DNA of 64,000 nt from NCBI RefSeq assembly GCF_004366075.1, contig NZ_SODU01000005.1:186001-250000 (forward strand), given 5' to 3'. Position 1 is the first letter of the stretch. Every line of letters begins with the position of its first letter. The DNA comes from Kribbella pratensis (GTDB lineage Bacteria > Actinomycetota > Actinomycetes > Propionibacteriales > Kribbellaceae). A program made the translations under genes and the position numbers. The notes under the pieces are model-generated. The model saw only the letters and a list, made by a program, of their open reading frames with translations, did not search any database and was not told the origin of the DNA. This document shows positions 1-8,961 of the stretch, one piece after another.

Positions 1-1
1 G

Positions 2-1147
2 CTGATCACCGCGACCGCCTTCGTGGTCGCGCTGAGCCTGCGCCCGGCACTGACCGCGGTCGGTCCGGTGCTGCCGCGGATCGGGCTCGATCTGCACCTC
101 GGTGAGGCCGCGCAGGGTCTGCTGGGCACGCTGCCGCTGCTCGCGTTCGCGGTCGCCTCTCCCCTGGTCCACCTCGCGTCGCGGCGGTTCGGGATGGAGC
201 GGGCGGTGTTCGTCTCACTCCTGGTGCTCGCGGCGAGCAGCGCGCTCCGCCCGTACACGGGCCAGGCCGGTCTGTGGATCGGTACGGCGGTGGTCGGCGG
301 CGCGATCGCGGTCGGCAACGTGCTGGTGCCGGTCATCATCAAACGCGACTACGCCGCACACGTTTCCCGTGCGACCGGCATCTACACCGCATTCATCACC
401 GGCGGCGCCGCGATCGCCTCGATCCTCGCCGTACCGATCGCCGACGCGGTCGACTGGCGGCTGTCACTCGCCGTCTGGGGCGGGCTCGCCGTACTGGTCG
501 CAGTGATCTGGTTGCCGCGGACGTTGTCGCCGGAGCCGATGCCGTCGGCAACAACGGACGACGGCGCTCCGCCGGTGAGCGTCTGGCGGCAGCCGATGGC
601 CTGGCTGGTAACCGGGTTCATGGGCCTGCAGTCCACGAGTTTCTACCTGTTCGTGAACTGGCTTCCCACCATCGAGATCGCGACCGGCGGCGTCTCGGAG
701 CGGTCCACCGGAGTGCATCTGTTCGTCTTCCAGGTGTTCGGCCTGATCGGCGGGCTGAGCATCCCGTTGCTGCTCAAGCACCCGACCAACCAGCGGGCCG
801 GGTTGATGACCGCGAGCGCGCCGATTCTGCTAGCACTGCTAGGTCTGCTGCTGGCGCCGCACCTGGCGATCGTCTGGGCGGTCGTCGGTGGGCTGGGCCA
901 GGGCGCCGGACTGGTCGCCGCGCTGTCGTTGATCAGCCTCCGCGGCCGCGGCCACCACGAGACCACACAGCTGTCCGGGATGGCGCAGGCAGTCGGGTAC
1001 ACGCTCGCCGCTGCCGGTCCGGTCGTCGCGGGCTACTTGACCCAGGTGACCGGCGGCTGGACCACGACGCTGACCGTGTTCGCGACCCTGGCCGCCGTAC
1101 AAGTCACGCTCGGCTTCGTGGTCGGCCGCGACTCTCGCCCTGTTTGA
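2..1147 (+). CDS. MFS transporter, CynX/NimT-like, 5' partial
   Basis: The frame is open from base 2, so the start lies left of the window; 381 residues are visible. The protein is almost entirely hydrophobic with about 11-12 membrane segments. The early stretch SLRPALTAVGPVLPRI resembles the first helix of the CynX/NimT group of major facilitator transporters, which export or import small organic anions and drugs. A polar loop around residues 170-190 would be the central cytoplasmic loop of a 6+6 fold. The substrate cannot be read from sequence. It converges on the sugar isomerase gene and both end at the shared hairpin 1151-1198. Family assignment is good; subfamily is by resemblance only. 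Confidence 0.8.
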   Translation: MITATAFVVALSLRPALTAVGPVLPRIGLDLHLGEAAQGLLGTLPLLAFAVASPLVHLASRRFGMERAVFVSLLVLAASSALRPYTGQAGLWIGTAVVGGAIAVGNVLVPVIIKRDYAAHVSRATGIYTAFITGGAAIASILAVPIADAVDWRLSLAVWGGLAVLVAVIWLPRTLSPEPMPSATTDDGAPPVSVWRQPMAWLVTGFMGLQSTSFYLFVNWLPTIEIATGGVSERSTGVHLFVFQVFGLIGGLSIPLLLKHPTNQRAGLMTASAPILLALLGLLLAPHLAIVWAVVGGLGQGAGLVAALSLISLRGRGHHETTQLSGMAQAVGYTLAAAGPVVAGYLTQVTGGWTTTLTVFATLAAVQVTLGFVVGRDSRPV

Positions 1148-1150
1148 GCG

Positions 1151-1198
1151 ACTTGGGGAGGGTTTTGGCCCGTTTCGGGTAGAAAACCCTCCCCAAGT
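1151..1198. terminator. Bidirectional terminator between convergent genes
   Basis: ACTTGGGGAGGGTTTT (1151-1166) pairs perfectly with 1183-1198, a 16-bp stem whose loop holds a second small CCCG/CGGG hairpin. The A and T ends of the inner stem give a short U run in either direction. It sits between the MFS stop (1147) and the isomerase stop (1203). Confidence 0.85.
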
Positions 1199-1202
1199 TC
1201 GG

Positions 1203-2210
1203 CTACTTGTCGGTGGCGAAGGCGGCGTCGAAGGCGGCTTCGGGCTTGTCGAAGGCGAGTGCACGGATGACGTTGACCGCCTCCGCCGCGCCGACCTTGC
1301 GCTCCATACCGGCGTCCTCCCACTCGACCGAGATCGGGCCGTCGTAGCCGATCGAGTTCAGCACCCGGAAGCAGTCCTCCCACTGCACGTCTCCGTGGCC
1401 GGTGGAGTAGAAGTCCCAGCCGCGGCGCGGGTCGCCCCACGGCAGGTGCGAGCCGAGCCGGCCGTTGCGTCCGCCGCCGACCCGCATCCGGGTGTCCTTG
1501 CAGTCCACGTGGTAGATCCGGTCCTTGAAGTCCCAGAGGAACGCGACCGGGTCGATGTCCTGCCACACCATGTGCGACGGGTCCCAGTTCAGGCCGAACG
1601 CCTCGCGGTGGCCGATCGCCTCGAGGGTGAGCGTGGTGGTCCAGTAGTCGTACGCGATCTCCGACGGGTGCACCTCGTGCGCGAACCGCACGCCCTCCTC
1701 GTCGAACACGTCGAGAATCGGGTTCCAGCGGTCGGCGAAGTCCTTGTACCCGGCCTCGATGCGCTCCGCCGGCACCGGTGGGAACATCGCGACGTACTGC
1801 CAGATCGAGGAGCCGGTGAAGCCGATGACGGTGTTCACGCCCAGCTTCTTGGCCGCGCGGGCGGTGTTCTTCAGGTCCTCCGCGGCGCGCTGCCGGACAC
1901 CTTCGGCGTCGCCGTCGCCCCAGATCCGGGACGGCACGATCGCCTGGTGCCGGAAGTCGATCGGGTTGTCGCAGACCGCCTGCCCCACCAGGTGGTTGGA
2001 GATCGCGAAGACCTGCAGGTTGTACTTCTCCAGGATGTCCTTGCGGGTCTGGACGTACGAGTCGTCGTCAACGGCCTGCTGGACGTCGAAGTGGTCCCCC
2101 GAGCAGGCGATCTCGACGCCGTCGTACCCGGCCTCGGACGCGAACTGACAGACCTCCTCGAACGGCAGATCGGCCCACTGACCGGTGAACAGTGTGATCG
2201 GGCGTGGCAT
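1203..2210 (-). CDS. Sugar phosphate isomerase/epimerase, TIM barrel
   Basis: 335 residues of the xylose-isomerase-like TIM-barrel family (AP endonuclease 2 fold). Barrel-strand motifs with likely metal ligands are visible: [13 protein letters not shown] near residue 30, [13 protein letters not shown] near 175, [13 protein letters not shown] near 205, [10 protein letters not shown] near 235 and [10 protein letters not shown] near 290. Glu, Asp and His at these strand ends bind the divalent metal in the family. The start is supported by AGGAG eight bases upstream of ATG. It lies 11 bases behind the Gfo/Idh/MocA dehydrogenase, so the two are probably one transcript for catabolism of a sugar or inositol-like polyol, controlled by the facing ROK regulator. 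The substrate is unknown. Confidence 0.85.
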   Translation of the reverse strand: MPRPITLFTGQWADLPFEEVCQFASEAGYDGVEIACSGDHFDVQQAVDDDSYVQTRKDILEKYNLQVFAISNHLVGQAVCDNPIDFRHQAIVPSRIWGDGDAEGVRQRAAEDLKNTARAAKKLGVNTVIGFTGSSIWQYVAMFPPVPAERIEAGYKDFADRWNPILDVFDEEGVRFAHEVHPSEIAYDYWTTTLTLEAIGHREAFGLNWDPSHMVWQDIDPVAFLWDFKDRIYHVDCKDTRMRVGGGRNGRLGSHLPWGDPRRGWDFYSTGHGDVQWEDCFRVLNSIGYDGPISVEWEDAGMERKVGAAEAVNVIRALAFDKPEAAFDAAFATDK

Positions 2211-2221
2211 CTCACAGGCTC

Positions 2222-3310
2222 CTAAGAGTTCTCGACTGGGATCCAGGCGCTGTCGTCCGCCGCAGACCGCAGTACGGCGTCGACCACGCGAGCGGACCGC
2301 GCTCCGGCGGCGAAATCGGGCAGGCCGTCCGGGCGGTCACCCAGTACGGCGGCATAGCTGTCGGCGACGAACGAATCGAACGCGTCCTGGTACCCCTGCG
2401 CGTGCCCGGCCGGCAGCCGGTTCACCCGGGCCGCGGGCGGGCTCAAGGTCTCGGGGTCGCGGGTCAGCAGTTGCGAAGCGGTACGGCGACCGACCCAGAG
2501 GCGATCCGGGTCCTCCTGGTCGAAGCCGAAGCTCGACTCAGTGCCCGAGACCTCCAGGTACAGCCGGTTCTTGCGGCCGGCCGCGACCTGACTGACCACG
2601 ATCGTCCCGACCACACCGGCCTCGGTCCGGAACTGCGCCGTGGCCAGGTCCTCGGTCCGTACGTCGACGCCGCCACGCTGCGCTCGTACCGTCCGCAACT
2701 GGGCGCTGATCGCGGCGATCCGGTCACCGGTGACGAACTCGGTCAGGTCGCACCAGTGCGACCCGATGTCGGCGAACGTGCGCGACGGCCCACCGGTGGT
2801 GTCGTCCACCCGCCAGTTCTGGTCGTCCGCGCCGGCGAGCCAGTCCTGCAGGTACGAGCCGTGCAGGCTGGTGATCACGCCGGCGTCGCCCGCGGCGATC
2901 CGGGTGCTCAACTCGCGGACCATCGGGTGATAGCGGTACACGAACGGCACCGCGCCCACCAAACCTGCCTCGACCGCGGCGGCGTGCAGACCGGTCGCGT
3001 CCTGCACCGAGGTGGCGAGCGGCTTCTCGCAGACCACGTGCTTGCCCGCTTCGAGAGCCTTCAGCGCGACGTCGCGATGCGTGTTGTTCGGCGTACAGAT
3101 GTGGACGACGTCGATGTCGGCGGCCAGCAGCTCGTCGAGGGTCGCGAAGCCGCGCTCGGCACCGGTCGCCTCGGCCGCGGCCTCAGCTCTGGCAGGCGAC
3201 GAGCCGACCGCGCCGACCACCGTCGCCCCGGAGACCAACGCGGACCTGCCATGGACCTGGCCCATGAAGCCGCCGCCGACGATTCCTACCCTGAGCCGTT
3301 TGGTGGACAC
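2222..3310 (-). CDS. Gfo/Idh/MocA family NAD(P)-dependent oxidoreductase
   Basis: 362 residues from the GTG at 3310. The protein opens with the Rossmann strand and loop [15 protein letters not shown], then carries the family signature CEKPLA near residue 95 (Lys of EKP is catalytic) and a C-terminal alpha/beta domain. Such enzymes oxidise sugars or inositols. An in-frame TTG at 3352 would add 14 residues, but that stretch is itself a promoter (TTGACA, 18 bp, TAGCGT ending eight bases before the GTG). I therefore take the GTG as start of a leaderless mRNA. First gene of a two-gene operon with the isomerase; divergent from the ROK gene. Confidence 0.87.
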   Translation of the reverse strand: MSTKRLRVGIVGGGFMGQVHGRSALVSGATVVGAVGSSPARAEAAAEATGAERGFATLDELLAADIDVVHICTPNNTHRDVALKALEAGKHVVCEKPLATSVQDATGLHAAAVEAGLVGAVPFVYRYHPMVRELSTRIAAGDAGVITSLHGSYLQDWLAGADDQNWRVDDTTGGPSRTFADIGSHWCDLTEFVTGDRIAAISAQLRTVRAQRGGVDVRTEDLATAQFRTEAGVVGTIVVSQVAAGRKNRLYLEVSGTESSFGFDQEDPDRLWVGRRTASQLLTRDPETLSPPAARVNRLPAGHAQGYQDAFDSFVADSYAAVLGDRPDGLPDFAAGARSARVVDAVLRSAADDSAWIPVENS

Positions 3311-3318
3311 GTCGTAGG

Positions 3319-3348
3319 ACGCTATGGGACCCTTTTGAACCCTGTCAA
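3319..3348 (-). promoter_or_regulatory. Leaderless promoter of the dehydrogenase-isomerase operon
   Basis: On the minus strand a perfect TTGACA (3348-3343) is followed after 18 bases by TAGCGT (3324-3319), matching the actinobacterial TANNNT -10. Transcription would begin within a base or two of the GTG at 3310. Confidence 0.7.
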
Positions 3349-3355
3349 GCAAAAG
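3332..3355. promoter_or_regulatory. Candidate ROK operator
   Basis: CTTTTG (3332-3337) and CAAAAG (3350-3355) form a 6-bp inverted repeat around the -35 box of the divergent dehydrogenase promoter. Position suits repression by the adjacent ROK protein; the assignment rests on position and symmetry only. Confidence 0.4.
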
Positions 3356-3381
3356 TCCAGGCCCAGTACGACGAAAGTCCG

Positions 3382-4503
3382 GTGATGAGCGATCTCGGTA
3401 CGGCGGACACGGTGCTGCGGCTGCTCCTCGACGGGCAACCGCGGACGCGCGCCGAGCTGATCGAGCGCAGTGGTCTTGCGCGGTCCACGGTGACCGGGCG
3501 GATCGAGGCGTTGCTCGCGGAAGGGCTGGTGGTGCCGTCGGGTGAGGCGGCGTCGACAGGCGGCCGGCCGCCGGCGCGGTTCCGGTTCAATCCGACCGCG
3601 CGGCTCGTGCTCGCCGCGGACGTCGGCGCGACGCACCTGTCCGTCGCCCTCACGGACCTGGCCGGCGAAATCCTGCACCGGTCGACCACGCCGCTCGAGA
3701 TCGCCGAAGGACCCGAAGTCGTCCTCGATGCGGTCGCCCGGGCCGGACATGCGCTGCTGCGCGAGGCCCGAAGGCCACCGGACGATCTGGCGGGCACCGG
3801 CGTCGGGCTGCCCGGGCCGGTCGAGCACAACACCGGGCGGCCGAACCATCCGCCGATCATGCCGGGCTGGGACTCGTACGACGTGGTGGGTCGACTGAGC
3901 CGTGAGCTCCCCGGACCCGTCCTGGTCGACAACGACGTGAACATCATGGCGCTCGGCGAGCACGCGACGACGTACCCGGACGTCGAGCACCTGCTGTTCG
4001 TGAAGGTTGCCACCGGCATCGGAGCGGGCGTGATCAGCGGCGGCCGGTTGCACCGTGGCGCGCAAGGGGCGGCCGGCGACATCGGCCACATCCAGGCGCC
4101 CGGACACACCGAACTCTGCCGCTGCGGCAACACCGGCTGCCTGGAAGCGATCGCGTCCGCGGCCGCACTCGCCCGCACGCTGGGCGTCGAGACCAGTCAG
4201 GACATCGTCGACCTTGTCCGAGCGGGCAACACGCCCGCGACCACCGCCGTACGCCAAGCGGGCCGCGAGATCGGCACGGTCCTCGCCGCCGCGGTCAGCC
4301 TGCTCAACCCGTCCGTGATCGTCGTCGGCGGCTCCCTGTCCCAGGCCGGCGACAGCCTCCTGGCCGGCCTCCGCGAAGCTGTCTACGCGAGATCGTTGCC
4401 CCTGGCCACAACCCACCTCCACGTCGTCCGCTCCCGAACCGGCCGCGACGCCGCCCTCCTGGGCGCCGTCACCCTGGTCCTCAACCAGGTCCTGCAGGCC
4501 TAG
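3382..4503 (+). CDS. ROK family transcriptional regulator
   Basis: 373 residues. The N-terminal 75 residues form a winged helix (TRAELIERSGLARSTVTGRI is the recognition region); the rest is the ROK sugar-kinase-like fold. ADVGATHLSVAL begins the ATP-binding-like half, VDNDVNIMALGEH and TGIGAGVISGG follow, and ELCRCGNTGCLEAIAS is the conserved zinc cysteine cluster. ROK repressors of this length bind a sugar and release DNA. It faces the dehydrogenase-isomerase operon with 71 bases between starts, so that operon and its own gene are the likely targets. GTG at 3382 and ATG at 3385 are both possible starts. Its stop overlaps the convergent APH-like gene by four bases. Confidence 0.88.
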   Translation: MMSDLGTADTVLRLLLDGQPRTRAELIERSGLARSTVTGRIEALLAEGLVVPSGEAASTGGRPPARFRFNPTARLVLAADVGATHLSVALTDLAGEILHRSTTPLEIAEGPEVVLDAVARAGHALLREARRPPDDLAGTGVGLPGPVEHNTGRPNHPPIMPGWDSYDVVGRLSRELPGPVLVDNDVNIMALGEHATTYPDVEHLLFVKVATGIGAGVISGGRLHRGAQGAAGDIGHIQAPGHTELCRCGNTGCLEAIASAAALARTLGVETSQDIVDLVRAGNTPATTAVRQAGREIGTVLAAAVSLLNPSVIVVGGSLSQAGDSLLAGLREAVYARSLPLATTHLHVVRSRTGRDAALLGAVTLVLNQVLQA

Positions 4504-5414
4504 TCGGTCCAGCTGATGGCGAGCTCGTCGATCAGGCGGAGGATCTGGTCGAGGTGGCTGCCGCCGCGGGCCCGGCCGAAGCCGTGGCGGCGGCCCCAGA
4601 ACGACGACTGTACGGCGATCAGCTGGAGCCAGCGGTTGATGCGTTCGGGGTCGATGCCTGATGCCTCGGCGAACTGCCCGAGCTCGGCGCGCAACTGCCG
4701 CAGCAGGTCGGCCGCGAGAAGACCCTCCCCGACGAACAGGTGGTAGGCCCGGGTGCGGAGAAAGATCGCGGCGTCGTACGCCGGGTCGCCGACGTAGCCT
4801 TTCGGGTCGATGGCCAGCCATGGCTCGCGGTCCGCGCTGAGGATGTTGCGGGGGTGGAAGTCGCCGTGGATCAGGATCTCCGGCTGATTGCGACCGAGGT
4901 CGTCGACGACCGCGAGGGCTGCGTCCACCACCGCCGCGGGCAACGGGTGATCCAGCTCGGCGGCGTCCTTGCGGAGCGCCTCCGCCCACCCGTCGGCCTG
5001 CGCCGACAACCGCGGCAGGCCGTCAGGAGCCGGGATGGTCAACTGGCGATGCAGTACGCCGGCGATGGTGACGACGTCCTCGTCGTACTCGAACAGCGTC
5101 GACGGATGGGCTCGCTCAAGAAGCATGGCGTAGCGGGCGTCGTCGCGTTCGTACAGCTTGACCGCCCCGCGACCGTCCCACACCTCGAACGCATCCGGCT
5201 CGTGATCGTTGCCGGGGTGCGGGAACGACACCTTCAAAGCAGCACCGCGCACCGGCACGACGACGCCGACCTGGCCGTACGCGACCTCGCCGTCGACCGT
5301 GCAGTCCCAACGCGCCAGCAGATCCTCGATGATCTCCGGCAACTCGGCGAGCCACGCCGCCCCGGCGTCACCTTCGCGCGCGACTGTGCTCTGCGCGAAC
5401 GCTTCCGGGATCAA
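4500..5414 (-). CDS. APH(6)/hydroxyurea-type phosphotransferase
   Basis: About 304 residues. The catalytic and metal motifs are clear near residues 200-230: [20 protein letters not shown], then [14 protein letters not shown]. This arrangement is typical of the aminoglycoside 6-phosphotransferase/hydroxyurea kinase family, whose members phosphorylate streptomycin or other hydroxylated molecules. I place the start at TTG 5414: GGAG lies eight bases upstream, and the TTG overlaps the gpsA stop as TTGA, implying translational coupling. No ATG or GTG fits better. The real substrate is unknown; a chromosomal copy behind gpsA need not confer resistance. Confidence 0.75.
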   Translation of the reverse strand: MIPEAFAQSTVAREGDAGAAWLAELPEIIEDLLARWDCTVDGEVAYGQVGVVVPVRGAALKVSFPHPGNDHEPDAFEVWDGRGAVKLYERDDARYAMLLERAHPSTLFEYDEDVVTIAGVLHRQLTIPAPDGLPRLSAQADGWAEALRKDAAELDHPLPAAVVDAALAVVDDLGRNQPEILIHGDFHPRNILSADREPWLAIDPKGYVGDPAYDAAIFLRTRAYHLFVGEGLLAADLLRQLRAELGQFAEASGIDPERINRWLQLIAVQSSFWGRRHGFGRARGGSHLDQILRLIDELAISWTD

Positions 5415-6415
5415 CCCCAGCGCTCCGACTTCGCAGAGCGCGACACGAGACTGAACAGCATGTCCTTCGGCGTCATCTCGCCGGCGACCACCTTGGTGAC
5501 GTGCTCGACGATCGGCATCTCCACGTCGTGATGGTGCGCGAGTTCGCTGATCGACGCGCAGGACTTCACGCCCTCGGCGACCTGACGGGTCCCGCTCGCG
5601 ATCTCGGCGACCGTCATGCCCTGACCGAGCTTCTCGCCGAAGGTCCGGTTCCGCGACAACGGCGACGAACACGTGGCCACCAGGTCGCCCAGGCCGGCCA
5701 GCCCGGAGAACGTGTGCTCGTCCGCACCCAACGCCGTACCCAGACGAGCGATCTCGGCCAGCCCGCGGGTGATCACCGACGCCCGGGCGTTGTCGCCGAA
5801 CCCGAGACCGACCGCCATCCCGACCGCGAGTGCGATCACGTTCTTGCAGGCGCCGCCGAGCTCGCAGCCGACGACGTCGTTGTTCGTGTACGGGCGGAAC
5901 GTCGGGGAATGGCACAGCTTCTGCAACCGCGCCGCCGTCCCCTCGTCAGCACAGGCGACGACCGACGCGGCCGGTTGTCCCTCGGCGATCTCGCGCGCCA
6001 GGTTCGGCCCCGACACCACCGCGATTCGCTCGGGGCCGGCGCCGGTGAGCTCGGCGATCACCTCGCTCATCCGCTTCGTCGTACCGAGCTCGACGCCCTT
6101 CATCAGGCTGACCAGCGGTACGGCGTTCGGCAGCACGCCGGCCCAGTCCGCGAGGTTCTCGCGCAGCGACTGCGACGGCACCGCGAGAACCACGGCCTCC
6201 GCCCCGTCGGCCGCCGCGGCGGGATCGTGCGTCGCGGTGATCGCGTCCGGCAACCGCAGTCCCGGGAGGTAGTCGGGGTTCTCGTGCGCGGTGTTGATGT
6301 CCGTGCACAACGTCTCCCGCCGGGCCCACAGGGACACGTGGTTCCCCGCGTTCGCCAGCACCACGGCGAACGCCGTACCCCAGGACCCCGCGCCGAACAC
6401 CGCTACTTTCGTCAT
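5411..6415 (-). CDS. gpsA: Glycerol-3-phosphate dehydrogenase [NAD(P)+]
   Basis: 334 residues, the usual GpsA length. It reduces dihydroxyacetone phosphate to sn-glycerol 3-phosphate, the backbone of phospholipids, in the cytosol. [18 protein letters not shown] at the N-terminus is the nucleotide-binding GxGxxG loop. VSLMKGVE (near 110), [12 protein letters not shown] (near 145) and the catalytic-lysine stretch [17 protein letters not shown] (near 190) match the family closely. Its ATG overlaps the plsC stop (ATGA) and its stop overlaps the APH-like start, so plsC-gpsA-APH form a tightly coupled operon. Confidence 0.95.
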   Translation of the reverse strand: MTKVAVFGAGSWGTAFAVVLANAGNHVSLWARRETLCTDINTAHENPDYLPGLRLPDAITATHDPAAAADGAEAVVLAVPSQSLRENLADWAGVLPNAVPLVSLMKGVELGTTKRMSEVIAELTGAGPERIAVVSGPNLAREIAEGQPAASVVACADEGTAARLQKLCHSPTFRPYTNNDVVGCELGGACKNVIALAVGMAVGLGFGDNARASVITRGLAEIARLGTALGADEHTFSGLAGLGDLVATCSSPLSRNRTFGEKLGQGMTVAEIASGTRQVAEGVKSCASISELAHHHDVEMPIVEHVTKVVAGEMTPKDMLFSLVSRSAKSERWG

Positions 6416-7206
6416 TCCTTTTCCTCACCGTCGGCGGCTTTCCTGGCCTTGCGCAGGTCGTAGAGCTCCTTGGGCGGGGTCTCGCCGCGCAGTTCGCCGA
6501 GGGTCTCGGCCACCCGGGCCATGATCACCTCGGTTGCCTCGTGCAACAGCTGGTTGGTCAGCGGCTTGCCTTCGAAGGCGCTCAGGTCGACGGGCGCACC
6601 GGCCCGCACCTGCAGGGTCTTGCGCGGCAGCAACCGGATCCGGATCTTGCCGGTGTACGACTGCAGGATCTCCTGCGCGCCCCAGTTCGCGACCGGAATC
6701 ACCGGGCAGCCGGTCATCAGCGCGATCCGCGCGGCGCCGGTCTTGCCGGTCATCGGCCACATCTCGGGATCGCGGGTGATCGTTCCCTCCGGGTAAACGC
6801 CCACACACTCACCGCGTTCGACCGCGGCCACCGCGTCCCGGAAGGCGTCCACGGCCTGCGCGGAATCCCGATACACCGGGATCTGCCCGGCACCGCTGAT
6901 GATCTTCCCGAGCACCGGGATCTTGAACACCGACGCTTTTCCGAGGAAGCGCGGGATCCGCCGGCACTCCCAGATGAAGTACCCGAGCAGCACCGGGTCG
7001 AAGTGCGAGACGTGGTTCGGCACGTACACCACGCCGCCGGTGCGGGGCATGTTCTCCCGTCCGGTGAACCGGCACTTGGTGAACACGATCATGAACGGCT
7101 TGACGATCGCGACGATCACCCCGAACCAGAATCCACGCGGCGGCCGTGGGTCCGCCTGCCTCGCGTCCACAGCTGCCTCCTGGTGCTCATGATGGCCGTC
7201 GGTCAT
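6412..7206 (-). CDS. plsC: 1-acyl-sn-glycerol-3-phosphate acyltransferase
   Basis: 264 residues. It belongs to the PlsC/LPLAT family that acylates lysophosphatidic acid to phosphatidic acid at the membrane. The HX4D motif is NHVSHFD (near residue 62) and the second block is [11 protein letters not shown] (near 130). There is a hydrophobic stretch near residues 25-45. A hydrophilic His/Glu-rich leader of about 20 residues precedes the domain. It heads the operon plsC-gpsA-APH, so acyl acceptor and its G3P precursor are made together. Its start is divergent from cofC with only about 16 bases between the two start codons. Confidence 0.88.
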   Translation of the reverse strand: MTDGHHEHQEAAVDARQADPRPPRGFWFGVIVAIVKPFMIVFTKCRFTGRENMPRTGGVVYVPNHVSHFDPVLLGYFIWECRRIPRFLGKASVFKIPVLGKIISGAGQIPVYRDSAQAVDAFRDAVAAVERGECVGVYPEGTITRDPEMWPMTGKTGAARIALMTGCPVIPVANWGAQEILQSYTGKIRIRLLPRKTLQVRAGAPVDLSAFEGKPLTNQLLHEATEVIMARVAETLGELRGETPPKELYDLRKARKAADGEEKE

Positions 7207-7222
7207 GGGAGAATCCTGCCTG

Positions 7223-7894
7223 ATGGCAGACCTACAGGTCGCTCCCTGGACCCTGGTGATCCCGGTGAAGCGTACGGCGATCGCGAAGAGCCGGCTCGCT
7301 GCGGCCTACCCTCAGCACCGTCCCGAACTGGCCCGCGCGTTCGCTGTCGACACTACTGCGGCCGCTCTCGGCTCTCCCCTGGTGCAGGCCGTCCTGGTGG
7401 TCACCGACGACCCGCTGGTCGCCGCGGACGTGACCGCCGCCGGAGCGCACGTGGTCCCGGACCTGCCCGCCGCCGGTCTCAACGAAGCCTTGCTGCATGG
7501 AGCCACTGTGGCCGCTGCCGAGTTCGGAGGCAACGCAATCGCAGCCCTCTCGGCTGATCTTCCCGCCCTGCGCCCGGCCGAACTGACCGCCGTCCTCGCA
7601 GCCTGTACGGCGCCGCGCTCGTTCGTGATCGACCAGCCCGGCACCGGTACGACGTTGCTCGCCGCGGCGCCCGGGGTGGCGCTGGATCCCCGCTTCGGCG
7701 TGGGTTCCGCCCTGGCGCACCAGGCGTCCGGGGCGATGCCGATCGAGCTGACCGCGATCGAGTCGGTACGCCGTGACGTCGACACGGCCGCCGATCTCGC
7801 GCACGCCGTACAACTGGGAGTCGGTCCGGCGACCGCGGACGTGATGTCGCTGGTGCTCGGTGCCGCGACCGGGACCGAAGGTCTAGCCTGCTGA
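7223..7894 (+). CDS. cofC: 2-phospho-L-lactate/phosphoenolpyruvate guanylyltransferase
   Basis: 223 residues from ATG 7223, chosen over the ATG at 7205 because GGGAG sits 11 bases upstream of the later one. CofC (FbiD in actinobacteria) loads GMP on phospholactate or phosphoenolpyruvate, the first step of the F420 side chain. WTLVIPVKRTAIAKSRLA is the N-terminal nucleotide-binding loop, LVVTDDP and LSADLPALRP the metal-binding strands, and the region around DPRFGVGSALAH is conserved. The Ala/Val-rich 223-residue length fits. The next gene begins one base after its stop region, suggesting cotranscription. Confidence 0.87.
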   Translation: MADLQVAPWTLVIPVKRTAIAKSRLAAAYPQHRPELARAFAVDTTAAALGSPLVQAVLVVTDDPLVAADVTAAGAHVVPDLPAAGLNEALLHGATVAAAEFGGNAIAALSADLPALRPAELTAVLAACTAPRSFVIDQPGTGTTLLAAAPGVALDPRFGVGSALAHQASGAMPIELTAIESVRRDVDTAADLAHAVQLGVGPATADVMSLVLGAATGTEGLAC

Positions 7895-7895
7895 C

Positions 7896-8102
7896 ATGCA
7901 GGCAACCGTGAGCCGCTACGACGGCGAGACGTTCTCCGGTGCAGTGCTGACGGACACCGGGATCGAGCTCCCGTTCACCGTGCACGCCGTCTCGGACACA
8001 CCGGTCCGCCACCTGCGGGTGGGCCAGCGGGTGCGGATCGAGACCACTGGTTCGGGTGCGGGACTGGCGATCACCAAGCTGGAGTTCGGCACCGCTCTGT
8101 AG
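7896..8102 (+). CDS. Small cold-shock-like (OB-fold) protein
   Basis: 68 residues beginning MQATVSRYDGETFSGAVLTD. The pattern of short strands (ATVSRYD, SGAVLTDTGIELPF, VRHLRVGQRVRIETT, AITKLEF) matches the beta layout of a cold-shock/OB fold, and VGQRVRIE is the typical strand of such domains. The classical RNP1 motif (KGFGFI) is not present. It starts one base after the cofC stop, so it is translated from the same mRNA. Function not known; nucleic-acid binding is inferred from the fold. Confidence 0.65.
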   Translation: MQATVSRYDGETFSGAVLTDTGIELPFTVHAVSDTPVRHLRVGQRVRIETTGSGAGLAITKLEFGTAL

Positions 8103-8151
8103 TTGCCACAAGCATCTCCGGATACTTTCTCCGGACACTTCTCGGGACACG

Positions 8152-8193
8152 GCGAAGGCCGGTCAACCCTGGAGTGGGATGACCGGCCTTCGC
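8152..8193. terminator. Bidirectional terminator, cofC operon and HU gene
   Basis: GCGAAGGCCGGTCA (8152-8165) pairs perfectly with 8180-8193: a 14-bp stem with a 14-base loop, between the converging small ORF (stop 8102) and the HU gene (stop 8224). No long U run. Confidence 0.8.
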
Positions 8194-8223
8194 TGTTGTG
8201 CGGTATGCCGCAGTGCGTGAAGA

Positions 8224-8793
8224 TCAGCGGGCGGTGCGCTTCGCCGCGGTCTTCTTGGCGGGGGCCTTCTTGGCCGGCGCCTTCTTCGCAACGGTCTTCT
8301 TGGCCGGGGCCTTCTTCGCCGGGGCCTTCTTGGCAACGGACTTCGCCGGAGCCTTCTTGGCGACCGTCTTGGCCGGGGCCTTCTTCGCGACCGTCTTCTT
8401 CGCAGCGGCGGTCTTGGTCGCAGCGGCCTTGGCCGGAGCGGCCTTCTTCGCCGGGGCAGCCGCCTTGGTGGCGGTCGCGGCCGGCTTCGGGGCTACCAGC
8501 TTCGGCAGCTTCTTGGCACCGGAGACAACGGCCTTCAGCTCCGCACCCGCGCGGAACTTCGGAACCGTGGTCTTCTTGGCGCGCTTGGTCTCACCGGTCC
8601 GCGGGTTGCGCACGATGCGCGCACCACGCTCGATGGCCTCGAAGGCACCGAAACCGGTGATGGCGACCTTGCCGCCCTTCTTGGTCAGCTCACGCTGGAC
8701 GGTGTCGATCACCGACTCCAACGCGTGCTGGGCCTGGCGGCGGTTTCCGTCGAAGTGCACTGCGAGCGCTTCGACCAACTGGCTCTTGTTCAC
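8224..8793 (-). CDS. hupB: HU-family nucleoid protein with Lys/Ala/Pro tail
   Basis: 189 residues. Residues 1-90 are a complete HU domain: MNKSQLVEAL start, GAFEAIERGARIVRNPRTGE as the DNA-bending arm with its conserved RNP. The remaining 100 residues are a basic tail of KAPAKK, AAKK and VAKK repeats, as in mycobacterial HupB and Streptomyces HupS. The tail adds nonspecific DNA binding and is a modification target in relatives. GTG start with GGAGG seven bases upstream. A promoter lies at 8845-8873. The repetitive tail DNA (about 8230-8480) could vary in length between strains. Confidence 0.93.
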   Translation of the reverse strand: MNKSQLVEALAVHFDGNRRQAQHALESVIDTVQRELTKKGGKVAITGFGAFEAIERGARIVRNPRTGETKRAKKTTVPKFRAGAELKAVVSGAKKLPKLVAPKPAATATKAAAPAKKAAPAKAAATKTAAAKKTVAKKAPAKTVAKKAPAKSVAKKAPAKKAPAKKTVAKKAPAKKAPAKKTAAKRTAR

Positions 8794-8844
8794 TGCTTCC
8801 CTCCGTGAACGTAGGCGTCGAGCACAGCGCTCGATCTCACAGGA

Positions 8845-8873
8845 ACGTTATGGACTCAACACGCCGTTCACAA
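8845..8873 (-). promoter_or_regulatory. Probable HU gene promoter
   Basis: On the minus strand TTGTGA (8873-8868), 17 bases, TAACGT (8850-8845). Transcription would start about 45 bases before the GTG, leaving room for the GGAGG ribosome site. Confidence 0.55.
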
Positions 8874-8961
8874 ACACCAACGCGGCAATTCGGCCTTGTT
8901 TTAGGCGATTCGTGCCACAATTTGGCCCGATTCGGCCCGATACGGTGCCGTTAGCAGGGTT

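Noticed and set aside
8230-8480. Repetitive DNA as a mobile or CRISPR-like repeat
   Set aside because: It encodes the Lys/Ala/Pro tail of the HU protein.
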